DNA from: Hexactinellida sp. DTS-2022
Lineage: Eukaryota; Porifera; Hexactinellida
DNA: 64,000 nucleotides
Assembly (NCBI GenBank): GCA_028753945.1
Contig: JAPNXP010000005.1
Coordinates: 2,914,001 to 2,978,000, forward strand
Direction of reading: 5' to 3'
Part shown: in pieces, positions 24,086 to 34,327 of the stretch
How the letters are laid out: every line of letters starts with the position of its first letter
How positions within the stretch are numbered: position 1 is the stretch's first letter
The notes under the pieces: model-generated
Told to the model about the DNA's origin: nothing
Databases searched by the model: none
What the model saw: only the letters and a program-made list of their open reading frames with translations
Translations under genes and position numbers: made by a program

Positions 24086-24289
24086 ATCTAAAATTGAACG
24101 AATTATAGGAAAAGTCCCAGCAAGATTCAAAATAAATAATCTATTATGGAGGGAAAATAACCTAGCTACTAAGAAGCGACAATGTATTGAGAGCGAACCA
24201 AAAGCCTGAACTTTTAAAGTGAGTATTATGGAGTAAAACTGTCCGGGCGGACAGTTTTTGTAGCCGGACAGTTTTTGTCAAAACAGTAG

Positions 24290-25060
24290 TATTACTATAC
24301 AATGGATTAAATAAAATCTAATAATATAAGGAATTTATTGACTTTACTCAAATCACCGTGGATAACATTGCTAAAATAAATAACTAATAATATAATTTAT
24401 TATCAATACATAATGAATGAATGGCAGTAAACTCAAGATGGTTTATGATAGAAACAAACTTCAAATTGATCTACCGTTCCTTGTGACTCGAAACAATTAA
24501 CAAATGGTTCTTGACACCCTGGGCGTTGATGACTTGGCGTAAAAAAAATCCAAAATTGCAGCCTGTGCCGACAGCATGTTCCTTTGGAGGCACTATCAAT
24601 AAACAACCAACAAAATATAGTGCCACCAAAAGAACATGCGTCGGCACAGGCTGCAATTTTGGATTTTTTTTTTCTCCGTAGACGGTACCCTGACCACACC
24701 TTTATACATAGAGAGCTGAAACTTGGCATGTAGGTGCGATGGGACCGTCTAATTTGCACCTGGGGTTACGATTTTTGATTAAGAAATATTTGACACATCT
24801 TTAACACCTTTCAAATTTTGTCTATCCATAACTCAAAAATTGTTTACTAAACCCCCAAATTTTATTTCACATTTGGATTCACCATAAAATTCTGCGTCTG
24901 ATGGGAGAATAAATTTTTCAATAAAGGGGTCAATTTCTGCCATAAATGGGGGTTGAAATTTCTTTGTTTACTCACACTTCAATTCAGTAAAGTGTTAAAT
25001 CTAATTCTATTGTTTCAACTTGTAATAATTATATTGATTTAACTTGTTAACAATGAATAG
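24290..25060 (+). repeat. Hairpin-unit copy outside the main array
   Basis: Partial unit of the 10.8-18.3 kb family. The 24290-24548 part is the unit's 3' half, ending in the hairpin at 24549-24663. A new unit start CTCCGTAGACGGTACCCTGA follows and runs to about 25050. Element A interrupts its left side. Confidence 0.88.
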
Positions 25061-25092
25061 AAAGTTACAATTGCGGATAGATCAGGGAAACC

Positions 25093-25828
25093 TGAATAAG
25101 ACCGAATGGAATAAGATCGAATGGAATAAGACCGAAAAAAAATCAGTACTGGAATAAGACCGAATGGAATAAGACCGAAAGGAAATCAGTACTGGAATAA
25201 GACCGAATGGAATAAGACCGAAAAAAAATCAGTACTGGAATAAGACCGAATGGAATAAGACCGAAAAAAAATCAATACTGGAATAAGACCGAAAAAATAT
25301 AAGGGCTGCTTTTCACCCTGATCAATATTAGACACTTAGAAAGGCGAGCGTTTTAACCATTCTCCATAAAAGACAATTAGAGTGGCCAGTGTTTTCTCCA
25401 TGATACATATATCACACTTAAAAAGGCGAATATTTTCTCCATTAATACATAGTCGGGTGTTTTCTCAATGAACCATAATTCACGCTTAGAAAGTCGAGGT
25501 TTCACTTTTATTCTTACCAATAGATACGTATTTCAGAGTAGTCCTTATATTATTCGGTCTTATTCCAGTACTGATTTTTTTTCGGTCTTATTCCATTAGG
25601 TCTTATTCCAGTACTTATTTCCTTTCGGTCTTATTCCATTCGGTCTTATTCCAGTACTGATTTTTTTTCGGTCTTATTCCATTCGGTCTTATTCCAGTAT
25701 TGATTTTTTTTCGGTCTTATTCCATTCGGTCTTATTCCAGTACTCATTATTTTCGGTCTTATTCCATTCGGTCTTATTCCAGTCCTGATTTTTTTTCGGT
25801 CTTATTCCATTCGGTCTTATTCCAGTCT
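25093..25828. repeat. Large inverted array of GGAATAAGACCGAA words
   Basis: Left arm (25093-25302) is built of GGAATAAGACCGAATGGAAT units with AAAAAAATCAGTACT spacers. Right arm (about 25550-25828) is the inverse, CGGTCTTATTCCATTCGGTC with AGTACTGATTTTTTT. The ~245-bp centre holds three to four degenerate copies of CACTTAGAAAGGCGA...TTTTCTCCAT at ~60-bp spacing. No coding. Probably a TIR element with multiplied subterminal words; target duplication not resolved. Confidence 0.8.
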
Positions 25829-25893
25829 TAGAAAATCAGATTTTCTGCCTAGATTTTCGGTCTAATTCAGTCAACTCATAGATCAGTACTAGC

Positions 25894-26505
25894 CAGGGAA
25901 TGAAAGGTTCACGAACGAACTTATTGAACTCGAATTGAACGAACTGAACGCAGGGCATTTAAGGAATTAACGGTGAACGAACTGAACGAACGCCAACTGT
26001 TTCTAAACGGCAATTGAACTAACTGAACGAACTGAATTGAACGGATTGAACGAACTGAACTGAACGAACTAAACTGAATAAATATAAATTATAAATATTA
26101 ATTTATTAAATATAATAGGTGACTGCAAAAGTGGTAATTCCGGACATCCCTAGTGGACTCATGCCTCTTAGCTTATATTCTAGCTTCTTAACCTGAATTT
26201 CAATAACAGTATGGAGGATCATCGAAAAGTCTATCATAAACGGAATAGTTCGACCCACTCACTGTGCACTGAACGAACTGTACTAAACGAATTGAACTAA
26301 ACGAATTGAACGGATTGAACGAACTGAACGAACGGAATGAACTTAATCGAACGGATTGAACGAACGCGGGTTAGCCCATGAACGAACTGAACGAACGTTA
26401 GACGAGCTGAAGTTAGGAGGTGAACTTGAACGAACTGAACGTGCGTCAATTTGAGATGAACTGAATCGCGTCAATTCTGTCCGTTCGTGAACCTTTCATT
26501 CCCTG
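25894..26505. mobile_element. hAT-type MITE filled with GAACGAACT words
   Basis: 612 bp. Ends CAGGGAATGAAAGGTTCACG and its inverse CGTGAACCTTTCATTCCCTG. Perfect 8-bp target duplication GTACTAGC at 25886-25893 and 26506-26513. The interior near both ends is an array of GAACGAACTGAAC-type words. No coding. Same architecture as 18937-19596 with a different word. Confidence 0.9.
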
Positions 26506-26534
26506 GTACTAGCATAGTTTACTTAAAATAGATA

Positions 26535-26990
26535 GTTATTGAGTTATGGCTCATTTTAAGAAATATGCATTTCCCTGGCAACCGAGGAATGTGTCAACAT
26601 TCTATTTATATTTTCGATATATTTCATTCAACTAGTTATGGACATCCTCATATTCCAATTTTGAACATTTATAACGCGTTTAACTATGTTAAAAGAAGGC
26701 TATAAAAACACGATAATTCCCACGAAAAATAGCGATTGCTTAATCAAATGGTTATATATTACAATTCTAAAGGGTGTTATGTATGCCTTGATATCATGTT
26801 CCTAACTTCCTATATAGTTATAATGCATTTCTCAGGTATGTCATTACTAGCTATTGAGATAAAGATATGTCAGCTAATAACAATGGCCTTTAAGTAATCC
26901 ATGGTTCGGAGTAGTAGTAAGGCCTTATATAACCAAGGTCACGCACTGTAGAATTTCTAATAGCACATCCATGGTTTGCAAATACAATGT
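26535..26990 (+). repeat. Dispersed repeat, copy 2 (partner at 2.2 kb)
   Basis: Collinear with 2200-2645 as described there (GGCAACCGAGGAATGTGT, ATAACGCGTTTAACTATG). Ends at the word CTCACGCGTCTCAAAATATC, which also occurs at about 46230 and 53460, suggesting a common element boundary. Confidence 0.6.
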
Positions 26991-28017
26991 CTCAGAATCT
27001 CACGCGTCTCAAAATATCATGCAACACACCTTATGTTGCTGCTCTCTTTGGTATACAAGGCTATAATGCAGTTACTATTCAGCAACACTTTAGTAATATG
27101 CGGCTTAATTACTCGTTGGGAACTGTGAATGAACTTATTATGTTTGGAATCTTAGCGGGTATTATAGTGAGTTACATTAATGCTGCTGACAAAGACACGT
27201 CTAGATGGGTGAATACTGATGTGTATACTGAGAATACTATAGGTAATAGGTATACCCAGTAATAAAATATTTTGTGTTAAATCTTTTATTGTGTTAATAT
27301 ATAGCATCATTTTTTCTGGATCATCAGCTAACCACTTTGATGCGCTATATCGGGTTCATTAGTTTTATGAATATTACTTTGTGTGTTACATGTGCCTTGT
27401 GTTTTAGAGCGAATATGAGTGTTTATTACATGTTAGTGATGTTACACACCTAACAAAAGTATATGCAGACTATTGCAGTAGATTGTTATAGTATGTTATA
27501 ACAAGCGCATATACAGCTGGCTTGTTTTTAAAGTGTTGAGGATTTCAAGCGTATGAGAATTAAGCTGTGCACAAGTGTGTAACTTGCACATTGTTTAGAT
27601 GCGATAAAATTGATTATCCAATATACGTATATGCAAATTGGCTCATGATGAACGATTTACTCACTGGCATACTATTGATTACATTTATTTATTTATTGAG
27701 GGGTTAAATCTGAGAAAGGTACTCACTGATTGTTATCACCAGCCCTGAGGGACATATTTACATGTTGGTTTACAATTATTACAATATAAGAAGTAGAGGG
27801 TATTACAATAGTTTATTTGTTTAAGCTATTGTATTAAAACTCGGATGATTTGTTTTTCTAAACAAATTGTACTAGAGACAAGGGGAGCTATACATTCCAT
27901 ATGAATTACAGTTGCGATGTAACTCCAAATATTCTTGAGCGTAAACAAGCGTGGATTAAGGTTAAATTACGTGAAGATATTAAAAATTCTTGCAGAAATC
28001 TGTTATTGTGAGACATA
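26991..28017. other. Gene-free stretch
   Basis: A 91-codon open frame starts at 26987, inside a repeat word, and matches nothing I know. The rest is AT-rich without visible structure. Confidence 0.4.
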
Positions 28018-28019
28018 TA

Positions 28020-28220
28020 CAGGTAAACCTCCCAAAGCGGCACCCATCGGGAAATGATTTTGTGCCGCTTCTCGGAGGTTGCCGCTACTCGGAGGTTGCT
28101 CGTACAGGTAAACCTCCCAAAGCGGGACCCATCGGGAGAATAATTTTGTGCCGCTTCTCGGAGGTTGCCGCTACTCGGAGGTGCCGCTACTCGGAGGTGC
28201 CGCTTTGGGAGGTTTTACTG
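28020..28220. mobile_element. TA-flanked MITE with internal duplication
   Basis: 201 bp between TA dinucleotides (28018-28019, 28221-28222). Ends CAGGTAAACCTCCCAAAGCG and CGCTTTGGGAGGTTTTACTG are inverted repeats, a pogo/Tigger-like CAG-TAAACC terminus. The interior is an ~84-bp segment (AAACCTCCCAAAGCGG ... CTCGGAGGTTGC) present twice in tandem, with extra GCCGCTACTCGGAGGT words. Confidence 0.8.
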
Positions 28221-28222
28221 TA

Positions 28223-29267
28223 TCCCTATACAATAGAAAGCAATAAATCAAAAAGAAAATCTCTTTATCTATTATACTTTATATTTTTTGCGGGTTTCAA
28301 AACTTGGCTAATGGAAATCTCCCATAGGGGACTTTCTGTAATATTTGCAATGTGGATATCTATGGTTGTTCTCAGAATCAATAATTAAATATTATAAGCG
28401 TACGCAGTTGGTAGTCGGTTTACTTTCTTGAATAATGACCGATAATTTTTTTTCAATCATTTTAACAGAGATGCCACCAGAAAATGACCTTTAAATGTGT
28501 TTTTTGTTTTCAAAAGCTCACAATTTTTTATTTTGGTTGATTCAAAATTCTAAACCGGTCACCTTTCTCCGATAACGATGATCTATGTGATCAATCACTT
28601 AGAATATGTATTTAACAAATACTGATTTTCAAATCCACTTTTCTATCAGGTGGAGTAAATAGAAATCCCCCAATGGGGCTTTGTATTAGGATAAAACTGC
28701 AGGCCCCATCAAATCGAGGTTATGGTCGAAAACTTTTGATTTCGTTTTCATTTTGGATCTAGCTATAATGTCTTCTATCATACATGTGAATATAAATACA
28801 GTGCACTTCGCCTAATTGGAGACCGGTTATTCGGGGAAGCCTCTTAATTGGGACAACTCCCCAAGAACCGAATCATTTCCATAGAAGCTAATATTAAAAA
28901 TTTCGGTTAATCGGGACAAACTCCGCATATTTGGGATAAACTCAACAAATTGGGTACAAAATTGTGCTAGCTTAATAGAAAATTAATATTGATCAAAACA
29001 AATTTAAATATTATTTGTCAATTCTGATTAAGGCATGATAAAATATCGAAATAAGGCCAATTTTATTATTGAATTCCGTAAATCGATATTCACAAAAGAT
29101 TATGAACTTTGGTTCATTAAAACGGTCCACATATAAATATTAAAGGTCATACTATGTGTTTGAGTAGAAACTAGTGTCCGCTTGCATTGGAGGAATCGTT
29201 GTAACATGTTTAAAACTAAATTGTTGTGAATCGTAGGTAGATCACTACTTTGCAGAATATTTTCGCT
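28223..29267. other. Gene-free stretch with a pogo-like end
   Basis: Nothing coding. At 28799 the sequence TACAGTGCACTTCGCCTAAT with following TTATTCGGGGAAGCCTCTTA and TCGGGACAAACTCC words looks like one end of a pogo/Tigger MITE; I did not find its other end. Confidence 0.4.
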
Positions 29268-30300
29268 TTAATCGCAATTAATACAATTTGATCTCCAGAT
29301 ACCAATATCATCATCAATTTCCATGTATATCAAGGTGAGTTCTACTAATAACCTTCTAGAGGGACCGTCTACAAGCATAGTCAACAGCTGATTATTGTTT
29401 CTATTGCAATCAATATCTTCCATAAAGTTATAACTTAAGTAAGAACAGATGGTAATTCGAAGTCCAAAATGGTGTTCCAAAGGGTCAGTTTGCAAAAGGA
29501 TGAAAATACACGGGCGTCGCACAGATCTGAAAAACTCCGGCCAAAGAGTTAAAATGCCCGGCCTAAACCTGAACGTCCTATATAATACTAGTAAATAAAT
29601 GAAAACTGCTCCGGGCCATGGCCGGACCAGCCAGGTGCGTGCTATGCCTATGCAACACGTAAGAAAAGCCACAATATTCAGTTATATGGTTAGTTATAAG
29701 TGGTAAGGCAGTACAGGCGTGTCTAAAAATAATATACGTTTGCTTACTTAATTTACCCGTTTTGTCAGGTAAATCCTTCCAAGCATCTAGCCAAAATACA
29801 ATACGTGTCAAAAATTAAGATCATTCATCGTTTAAGATCAACCGTCCTGAGAGGCTATCATTTAAACGGGTCCCTTTGAATGGCGTATTGATATTGAATA
29901 TTTTCCAAACAGTAAGAAGGATACTACGAAACTAGATGCATTATTACGATACTCCGGACAACAACTTTCATTTTGGATTTGGAGAGCAGATAGTGTAAGC
30001 TCGCTAACAACCTTCAAAACCAATTTGACATTTTGCCTTTCTAAACTAGAAGGAAACAAGCTTTACAGTCAAGTGGGGGGATAGTTTTGAAAAAATGTAT
30101 CCTTCAGAATTGTAGAGAAGGCGTACATCTTGAAATGAAGCAGAATGGACACTGAGGGGTATCTGCATTTATCAATGTCAATATGTTCAAAATATGGAAA
30201 ACTAAATGTTTTATCAAAAAAAATCTGATTTAACCGATTATTACGTGTACTTTCCAATAATGGACAAAATCAAATGTAAGGAAGAGAGGTATATTTTCAT
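29268..30300 (-). pseudogene. P-element/THAP9-like transposase, central and C-terminal part
   Basis: Pieces in order on the minus strand resemble P-element transposases of the THAP9 type: TRNNRLNQIFF (near 30250), then ...ILKDTFFQNYPPT; SLERQNVKLVLKVVSELTLS (near 30040) as in the family's LEKQNVKL segment; then WLDAWKDLPDKTGKLSKQT (near 29785), RHACTALP, GFSYVL, and LQTDPLEHHFG (near 29490), the family's TDPLE..FG motif. Frames change between pieces. Between FSYVL and the TDPLE block an insertion of about 140 bp (29510-29645, GC-rich) breaks the reading. Catalytic residues are not all identifiable. The family call rests on three independent motifs in the right order. Confidence 0.7.
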
Positions 30301-30439
30301 CAAAAGGGTGGGTACTCTATTTTCCAGCTTTCCATTAAGGGAAAACAATTTAAACAAGTTTACATTCAATGGGTAGTTATCGGTGCAAATTATTTGGACC
30401 TTTAAATGCGTAAATTCGAATCTATAATGTTGAACGAAT

Positions 30440-31935
30440 AGAAATAATCCAAAATTTCAGCTGTACCGACGCATGTACCTTTGGAGGCACTATATTCTGT
30501 TGGTTGGTTAATTGATAGTGCCACCAAAGGAAATGCATGTCTGAAAAGCTGCATTTTTTTTGACATGTCATCACCACTATGAAGGTGTTAAACCATTTCA
30601 GAAAGGTGTTTCGGAAGGCAACGACCCTTAGTGAGTTGGAAGTTTCGTTTTGCTCACTTCATTTCAAATATATTGAATTTTCAGTAGAATTTAATAGGTG
30701 ATGTGTCAGCATTTTCTATGTGCGTGTTGCATGTTGGGGGGATCACCCAACACCAACCAACCCATTCAAAATATTGAATTCACAAAATTGTAAAAAAACA
30801 CAGTTTTCTGACGATGTCATCACACCTCAACTTTCCTCAAGGTGTCAATCCCGATTTGTAGAGGTGTTAAGTGGCATAGGATCAATTGATAAATTGGAAG
30901 TTTGTTTCTATCTTGTATCATCTCTCAGATTAATGTTATTTACCAAATTAGTATAAATAATTATTCAAATGATTGATAAATTAACACCAATTTCAATGTC
31001 AATGTAAATTTATTAAGATTAATTATTTGTCATAAATAGTAAATATAATAATTTGGCTACCATATTTCAATTCGCACATTCGGTAACCCCTAATAAACAA
31101 TTTGGAAGCATCTATATACCGTATTGCCTTGAATAGTAGCCGGGGCGATTATTGATTTCAAGCCCCATTTTGGCCCAAGAAAATTTTATGATTTTCGAGA
31201 ATGGCGAATATTTGTGGAATATAATCATTTGAGAGAGTCAATAATTGAAGGGAGGCGATTATTTGATATCAACGGTTATTCTAGGCTGTGTCAAAAATAA
31301 TTAGGACCTATTTTGGGGTGGCGATTATTCAAGGGGGGCGATTATTCGAGGGGGGGCTACTATTCAAGGAAATACCGTAAGTCAAAATACGAACTAAATT
31401 AATTATATAATTAATTACGTCAGTATATTTATAGGGCAACGGTATTCCTGCAGAAGGAAATATAATCACATAATCTGGCGTTGTTATGGAATGTAAACTA
31501 GGTCTCATAAGTTGAATTAATATAATAATCACGAGTCGAAACAATAGAATTAGATATAACACTTTCAATTGAACTGAAGTGTTAATAAATAAAGGAAATT
31601 TGGAACTTAATTGTTGCACAAGCTAAGACAAATTTGAAAATTCGTGCACTGTGAAAAGGTGTAGAATTGAATTCTCTATTTTAAGCATATATATTCAATA
31701 TTCGGGCACCATTTAATGTTCCGGTTGTGACATTAAACAGGTGTAAAATGTGCCCCAAAAATGTAATAAAAAATCGTGACCCCAGGTGCACATCTGTAAC
31801 CCATGAGACACATATCCTGAAAATTTGGGCTCTTAGTTAATTAAACTCTGTTCTGTGGGGAGGATACGGAAGGAAAATAATATACCAAAGCACTAAGATT
31901 AGAACTGGGCCACTATACTATATAGTATAGTCGGC
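30440..31935 (-). repeat. Hairpin-unit copy, inverted, long form
   Basis: Minus-strand copy of the 10.8-18.3 kb family. Read on the minus strand it runs from a GTGCCGACTATACTATATAG palindrome (31935-31900) through the TGCACCTGGGGTCACGATTT block (about 31790-31770) and the long-form module to a hairpin at 30448-30557. More diverged than the array copies, and interrupted by the MITE at 31119-31377. Confidence 0.8.
31119..31377. mobile_element. TA-flanked MITE, CCGTATT...AATACCG
   Basis: 259 bp between TA dinucleotides (31117-31118, 31378-31379). Inverted ends CCGTATTGCCTTGAATAGTA and TACTATTCAAGGAAATACCG. GGCGATTATT words near both ends. Mariner/Tigger-type, inserted into the hairpin-unit repeat. 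Confidence 0.85.
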
Positions 31936-32880
31936 ACAGTATAAAAAATTTGCCATTTGCCTGGTTAAATATATCATGCCTACACAAAGAGTCAAAGTTA
32001 TGGATACAATTTGTAAATTCAATTTCTGAAAAACCACAAATATCTATTTTTAGCCAACGCTGCTATAATTACTTATGCTTAATCCTTTGATAATTCAAAA
32101 CTGATATTTATGTGTATTCTTATACGTACATTATTTGATAGATTTTAACAAGTTTTCAAACTGAACTAAGGCCAGTGTTAATGCTAATATAGTTTCAGCT
32201 CCTTACGAAATCTATCAGAGGATACGGGCGGCCGGCATCTCATTATCATTATCTCATTATTTGAAGACGACATAGTTAATAATTGGAAAATCAATTCCGA
32301 CAAAGTCAAAACTCGATAAAACTATTCTGACAAAGTCAGAAATCGACAAAAACGATTCTGACAAAGTCAGAACTCGATAAAAACTATTATTACAAATGCC
32401 AGAGATGAAAATTCTGACAAATGACAACTTCAAAATTCTGACAAATGCAGCGCTCCCATTTGGGAGATAGTGTTCGAAAGCTTCAAGGGCCAGAGCATGA
32501 GGGAGAGAAGGGTCATGGTGAAAGATTTGGGGAGGGGGGGGCATAAATTGAAAGTTGGGCTATAGATTCATAAATGTCATTGGACAGGAGGGGATGGGAT
32601 TGGATTATAGGGATAAGATAGGTGGAAAGTAGGGAGGAAATAGAATAAAATGGTTAGTATTGGGGCGGACAATGGGAGTGATGGTGTAAGGGTCAAGGGG
32701 AAATATATTTGTGTGAACTGTAGGTACGAGGGGAAGGAGGATTTGTTGGTTTTGACTATAATATAAAAGGTGGTGGGGCGATCGTCGGTGGTAGAGGCTT
32801 TTATGGTTTGGTCTAATTTGAAGAGGGCAAAACTGAGGTTGGTAGTTATGGAGAAATACCGGTGTTGGAGTAGGTAGGTG
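31936..32880. other. Gene-free stretch with G-rich second half
   Basis: Up to ~32230 featureless AT-rich DNA. 32265-32460 is a word array (separate entry). From ~32460 the plus strand is strongly G-rich and C-poor, continuing into the unknown coding remnant on the minus strand. Confidence 0.45.
32265..32460. repeat. Word array ATTCTGACAAAGTCAGAA
   Basis: At least six copies of TTCTGACAAA(GTCAGAA) alternating with CTCGATAAAA or ACGAT spacers. The core is itself palindromic (TTCTGAC...GTCAGAA). The later copies change to ATTCTGACAAATG, recalling the CGGACAAATG array at 8.7 kb. Confidence 0.75.
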
Positions 32881-33480
32881 CTATAAAGTACTTGTAACTC
32901 GGTGTCTTAAATAATGAAGTAACAAATCTGTAGTGGCTCTCAGCATATTCTGGGCGCGAGGGGTGATGGTTACCTCGTCAAGTCTCCAGATGCTAGGATT
33001 AAATGAAGGGATGTGTACAATGTCCTGCTCGACAGGCGGGAGTAGGTCATCTGGGAATTTCTTTGGTCCGGGAGAGCATCGGGTATGGGCGGCGGCAATG
33101 GCAATGGTTTGGGGCCGTCCGCATCGTAAACAGATACTGTGCGCATTGCAGGCTTCAAGAAGGCATTTAGAAATAGTCGCCTGCTGGTATTGGATTAAAG
33201 CGTGAGGTACCGATTGGGCAAAGGCCTGTATTTTGTCGGGGCTAGGGGAAAGGGGGCAGTGATTTCGTTCTGAGTGGCCAGTGAGGCTGCAGGTTAGTGC
33301 TGTGAAAATATCCATAAATTGAGGGCGGAGTGGGTAGGGAAATAAGCGTCGGCAAATTCTTGAGCGGTTTTCCCTTTAGTAAATTTTTTATTGCTGCCGT
33401 GTATTTCGAGGAGGTAGTGGTCAAGATGGCAGCCGAGGCTATGCAGCGAACAGTGGAAGATTGACCCTGTAGAGGTTTGT
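32881..33480 (-). pseudogene. Unidentified protein-coding remnant
   Basis: I do not recognise this gene. A 144-codon minus-strand frame (33315-32881) follows, with one frame change near 33330, a region reading GCHLDHYLLEIHGSNKKF and KTAQEFADAYFPTHSALN, which looks like real protein. The main frame has ICLRCGRPQTIAIAAAHTRC, a C-x2-C with a further Cys and His that could bind zinc, and IPSFNPSIWRLDEVTITPR. Base composition is GC-richer than its neighbours and the strand is C-rich, so it may come from a different genome or a recent element. No terminal repeats or neighbouring transposase genes help to place it. Confidence 0.4.
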
Positions 33481-33539
33481 GTTTTAAATTAATAGTATAG
33501 ATGTTTTACACAACAGTATAATTGATCAAAAGATTTATA

Positions 33540-34240
33540 TTAATGATTCCCTCATTATTAATTCAATTTCTGAAGGTTCCGGTGAAACTATATCAAGGGT
33601 AGGACCAGTCATCAAGATTTCAAAATCGACCAAGAGGCTATGGCAAATACATATGTTATGCAGCACCAATGGTAGCCAATATCATTCTGTAACATATTTC
33701 AGGGCTATAACAAGGGTTCCTACTCTTTTATCCATTGATCTCCAACGGCTCTTTCATATTCCGAAGGTACACTCAATGGTTTGGATAGCTTTAAAAAAGT
33801 CCGATTATACCTTCTTTCCCCAGGAGTAATTGGAGATGTTATAGGAACTACTAGATTTTGTTTTAATCCATAACAGTATTGCCCAAGTACCACCCATATA
33901 CAGTTTTGATCTCACCAGTTGTTGTCTTTTGGTTTATGTCTGATTGTCGCCATATGAAAGCATCATGAATACATCCAGGTCATTTAACAACAGCATTAAT
34001 AATGTGAAATTCGAGATTACAAATCGCTTGTATGTTAATAAAATGAAATCCTTTTCGGTTAACATAGATATCCTCATACAATATTGGCGCATGGAAGGAA
34101 AGATGTGAACCATCAATCAATACAGCACAAAGAACTAGTATAAACTTGTTTTTTCCAGGAGATTTTCTTGACTGACTTTTCGTAGAGATGTATTTGGAAA
34201 TTGAATATACGTATATAGGAGCAATAGCTGTCAATTCACT
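33540..34240 (-). pseudogene. PIF/Harbinger transposase (HARBI1-like), broken
   Basis: Minus-strand frames carry the family blocks in order: VLIDGSHLSF (first catalytic Asp; near 34110), YVNRKGFHFINIQAICN (the family's RKG-SINVQ block), PGCIHDAFIW (second Asp, near 33970), YLGNTVMD in place of the usual LGDSGY region, IECTFGI then KSRWRSM (third acidic block, near 33755), and a C-terminal LHNICI. Several frameshifts and stops occur between blocks, notably near 33980 and 33870. It is a complete-length but dead copy of the catalytic region; the Myb-like partner gene was not found. Confidence 0.75.
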
Positions 34241-34327
34241 TTTTATTATACTAGATAGATATATTTGTCAAATGTATTTGGTTTGGTTGTTAAGTTACAG
34301 AATGTGACAGAAAACTTCCCTTCCGAT

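Larger units (their letters stand above)
20377..24285. mobile_element. Ginger-like DNA transposon A, end to end
   Basis: 3909 bp. Left end TGTTTTGACAAAAACTGTCC; right end its reverse complement, closing ...TTTTTGTCAAAACA. The 4-bp target duplication GTAG lies at 20373-20376 and 24286-24289. Both termini also contain the self-complementary unit CTGTCCGCCCGGACAG, so each end can fold on itself. TGT...ACA tips, a 4-bp duplication and one gypsy-like integrase gene without reverse transcriptase or gag are what Ginger DNA transposons have. The right flank TATTACTATACAATGG is a hairpin-unit repeat, and the uninterrupted GTAGTATTACTATACAATGG occurs at about 14413 and 14459, giving a likely empty site. 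Confidence 0.85.

Noticed and set aside
20377..24285. Gypsy LTR retrotransposon
   Set aside because: The integrase resembles gypsy, but there are no LTRs, reverse transcriptase, RNase H or gag between the ends. The ends are short inverted repeats with 4-bp duplications, and relatives have spliceosomal introns.
26987..27262. 91-codon open frame
   Set aside because: Starts within a dispersed word (CTCACGCGTCTCAAAATATC), no recognisable domain, not conserved in the related repeat copy.
29510..29645. Coding continuation of the P-like transposase
   Set aside because: The frame is open but the sequence is GC-rich, has no family similarity, and CATGGCCGGACCA recurs at 42145, so it is more likely a small insertion.
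33242..33424. Separate minus-strand gene
   Set aside because: It is an out-of-frame reading of the unknown remnant at 32881-33480; the better protein-like frame overlaps it.
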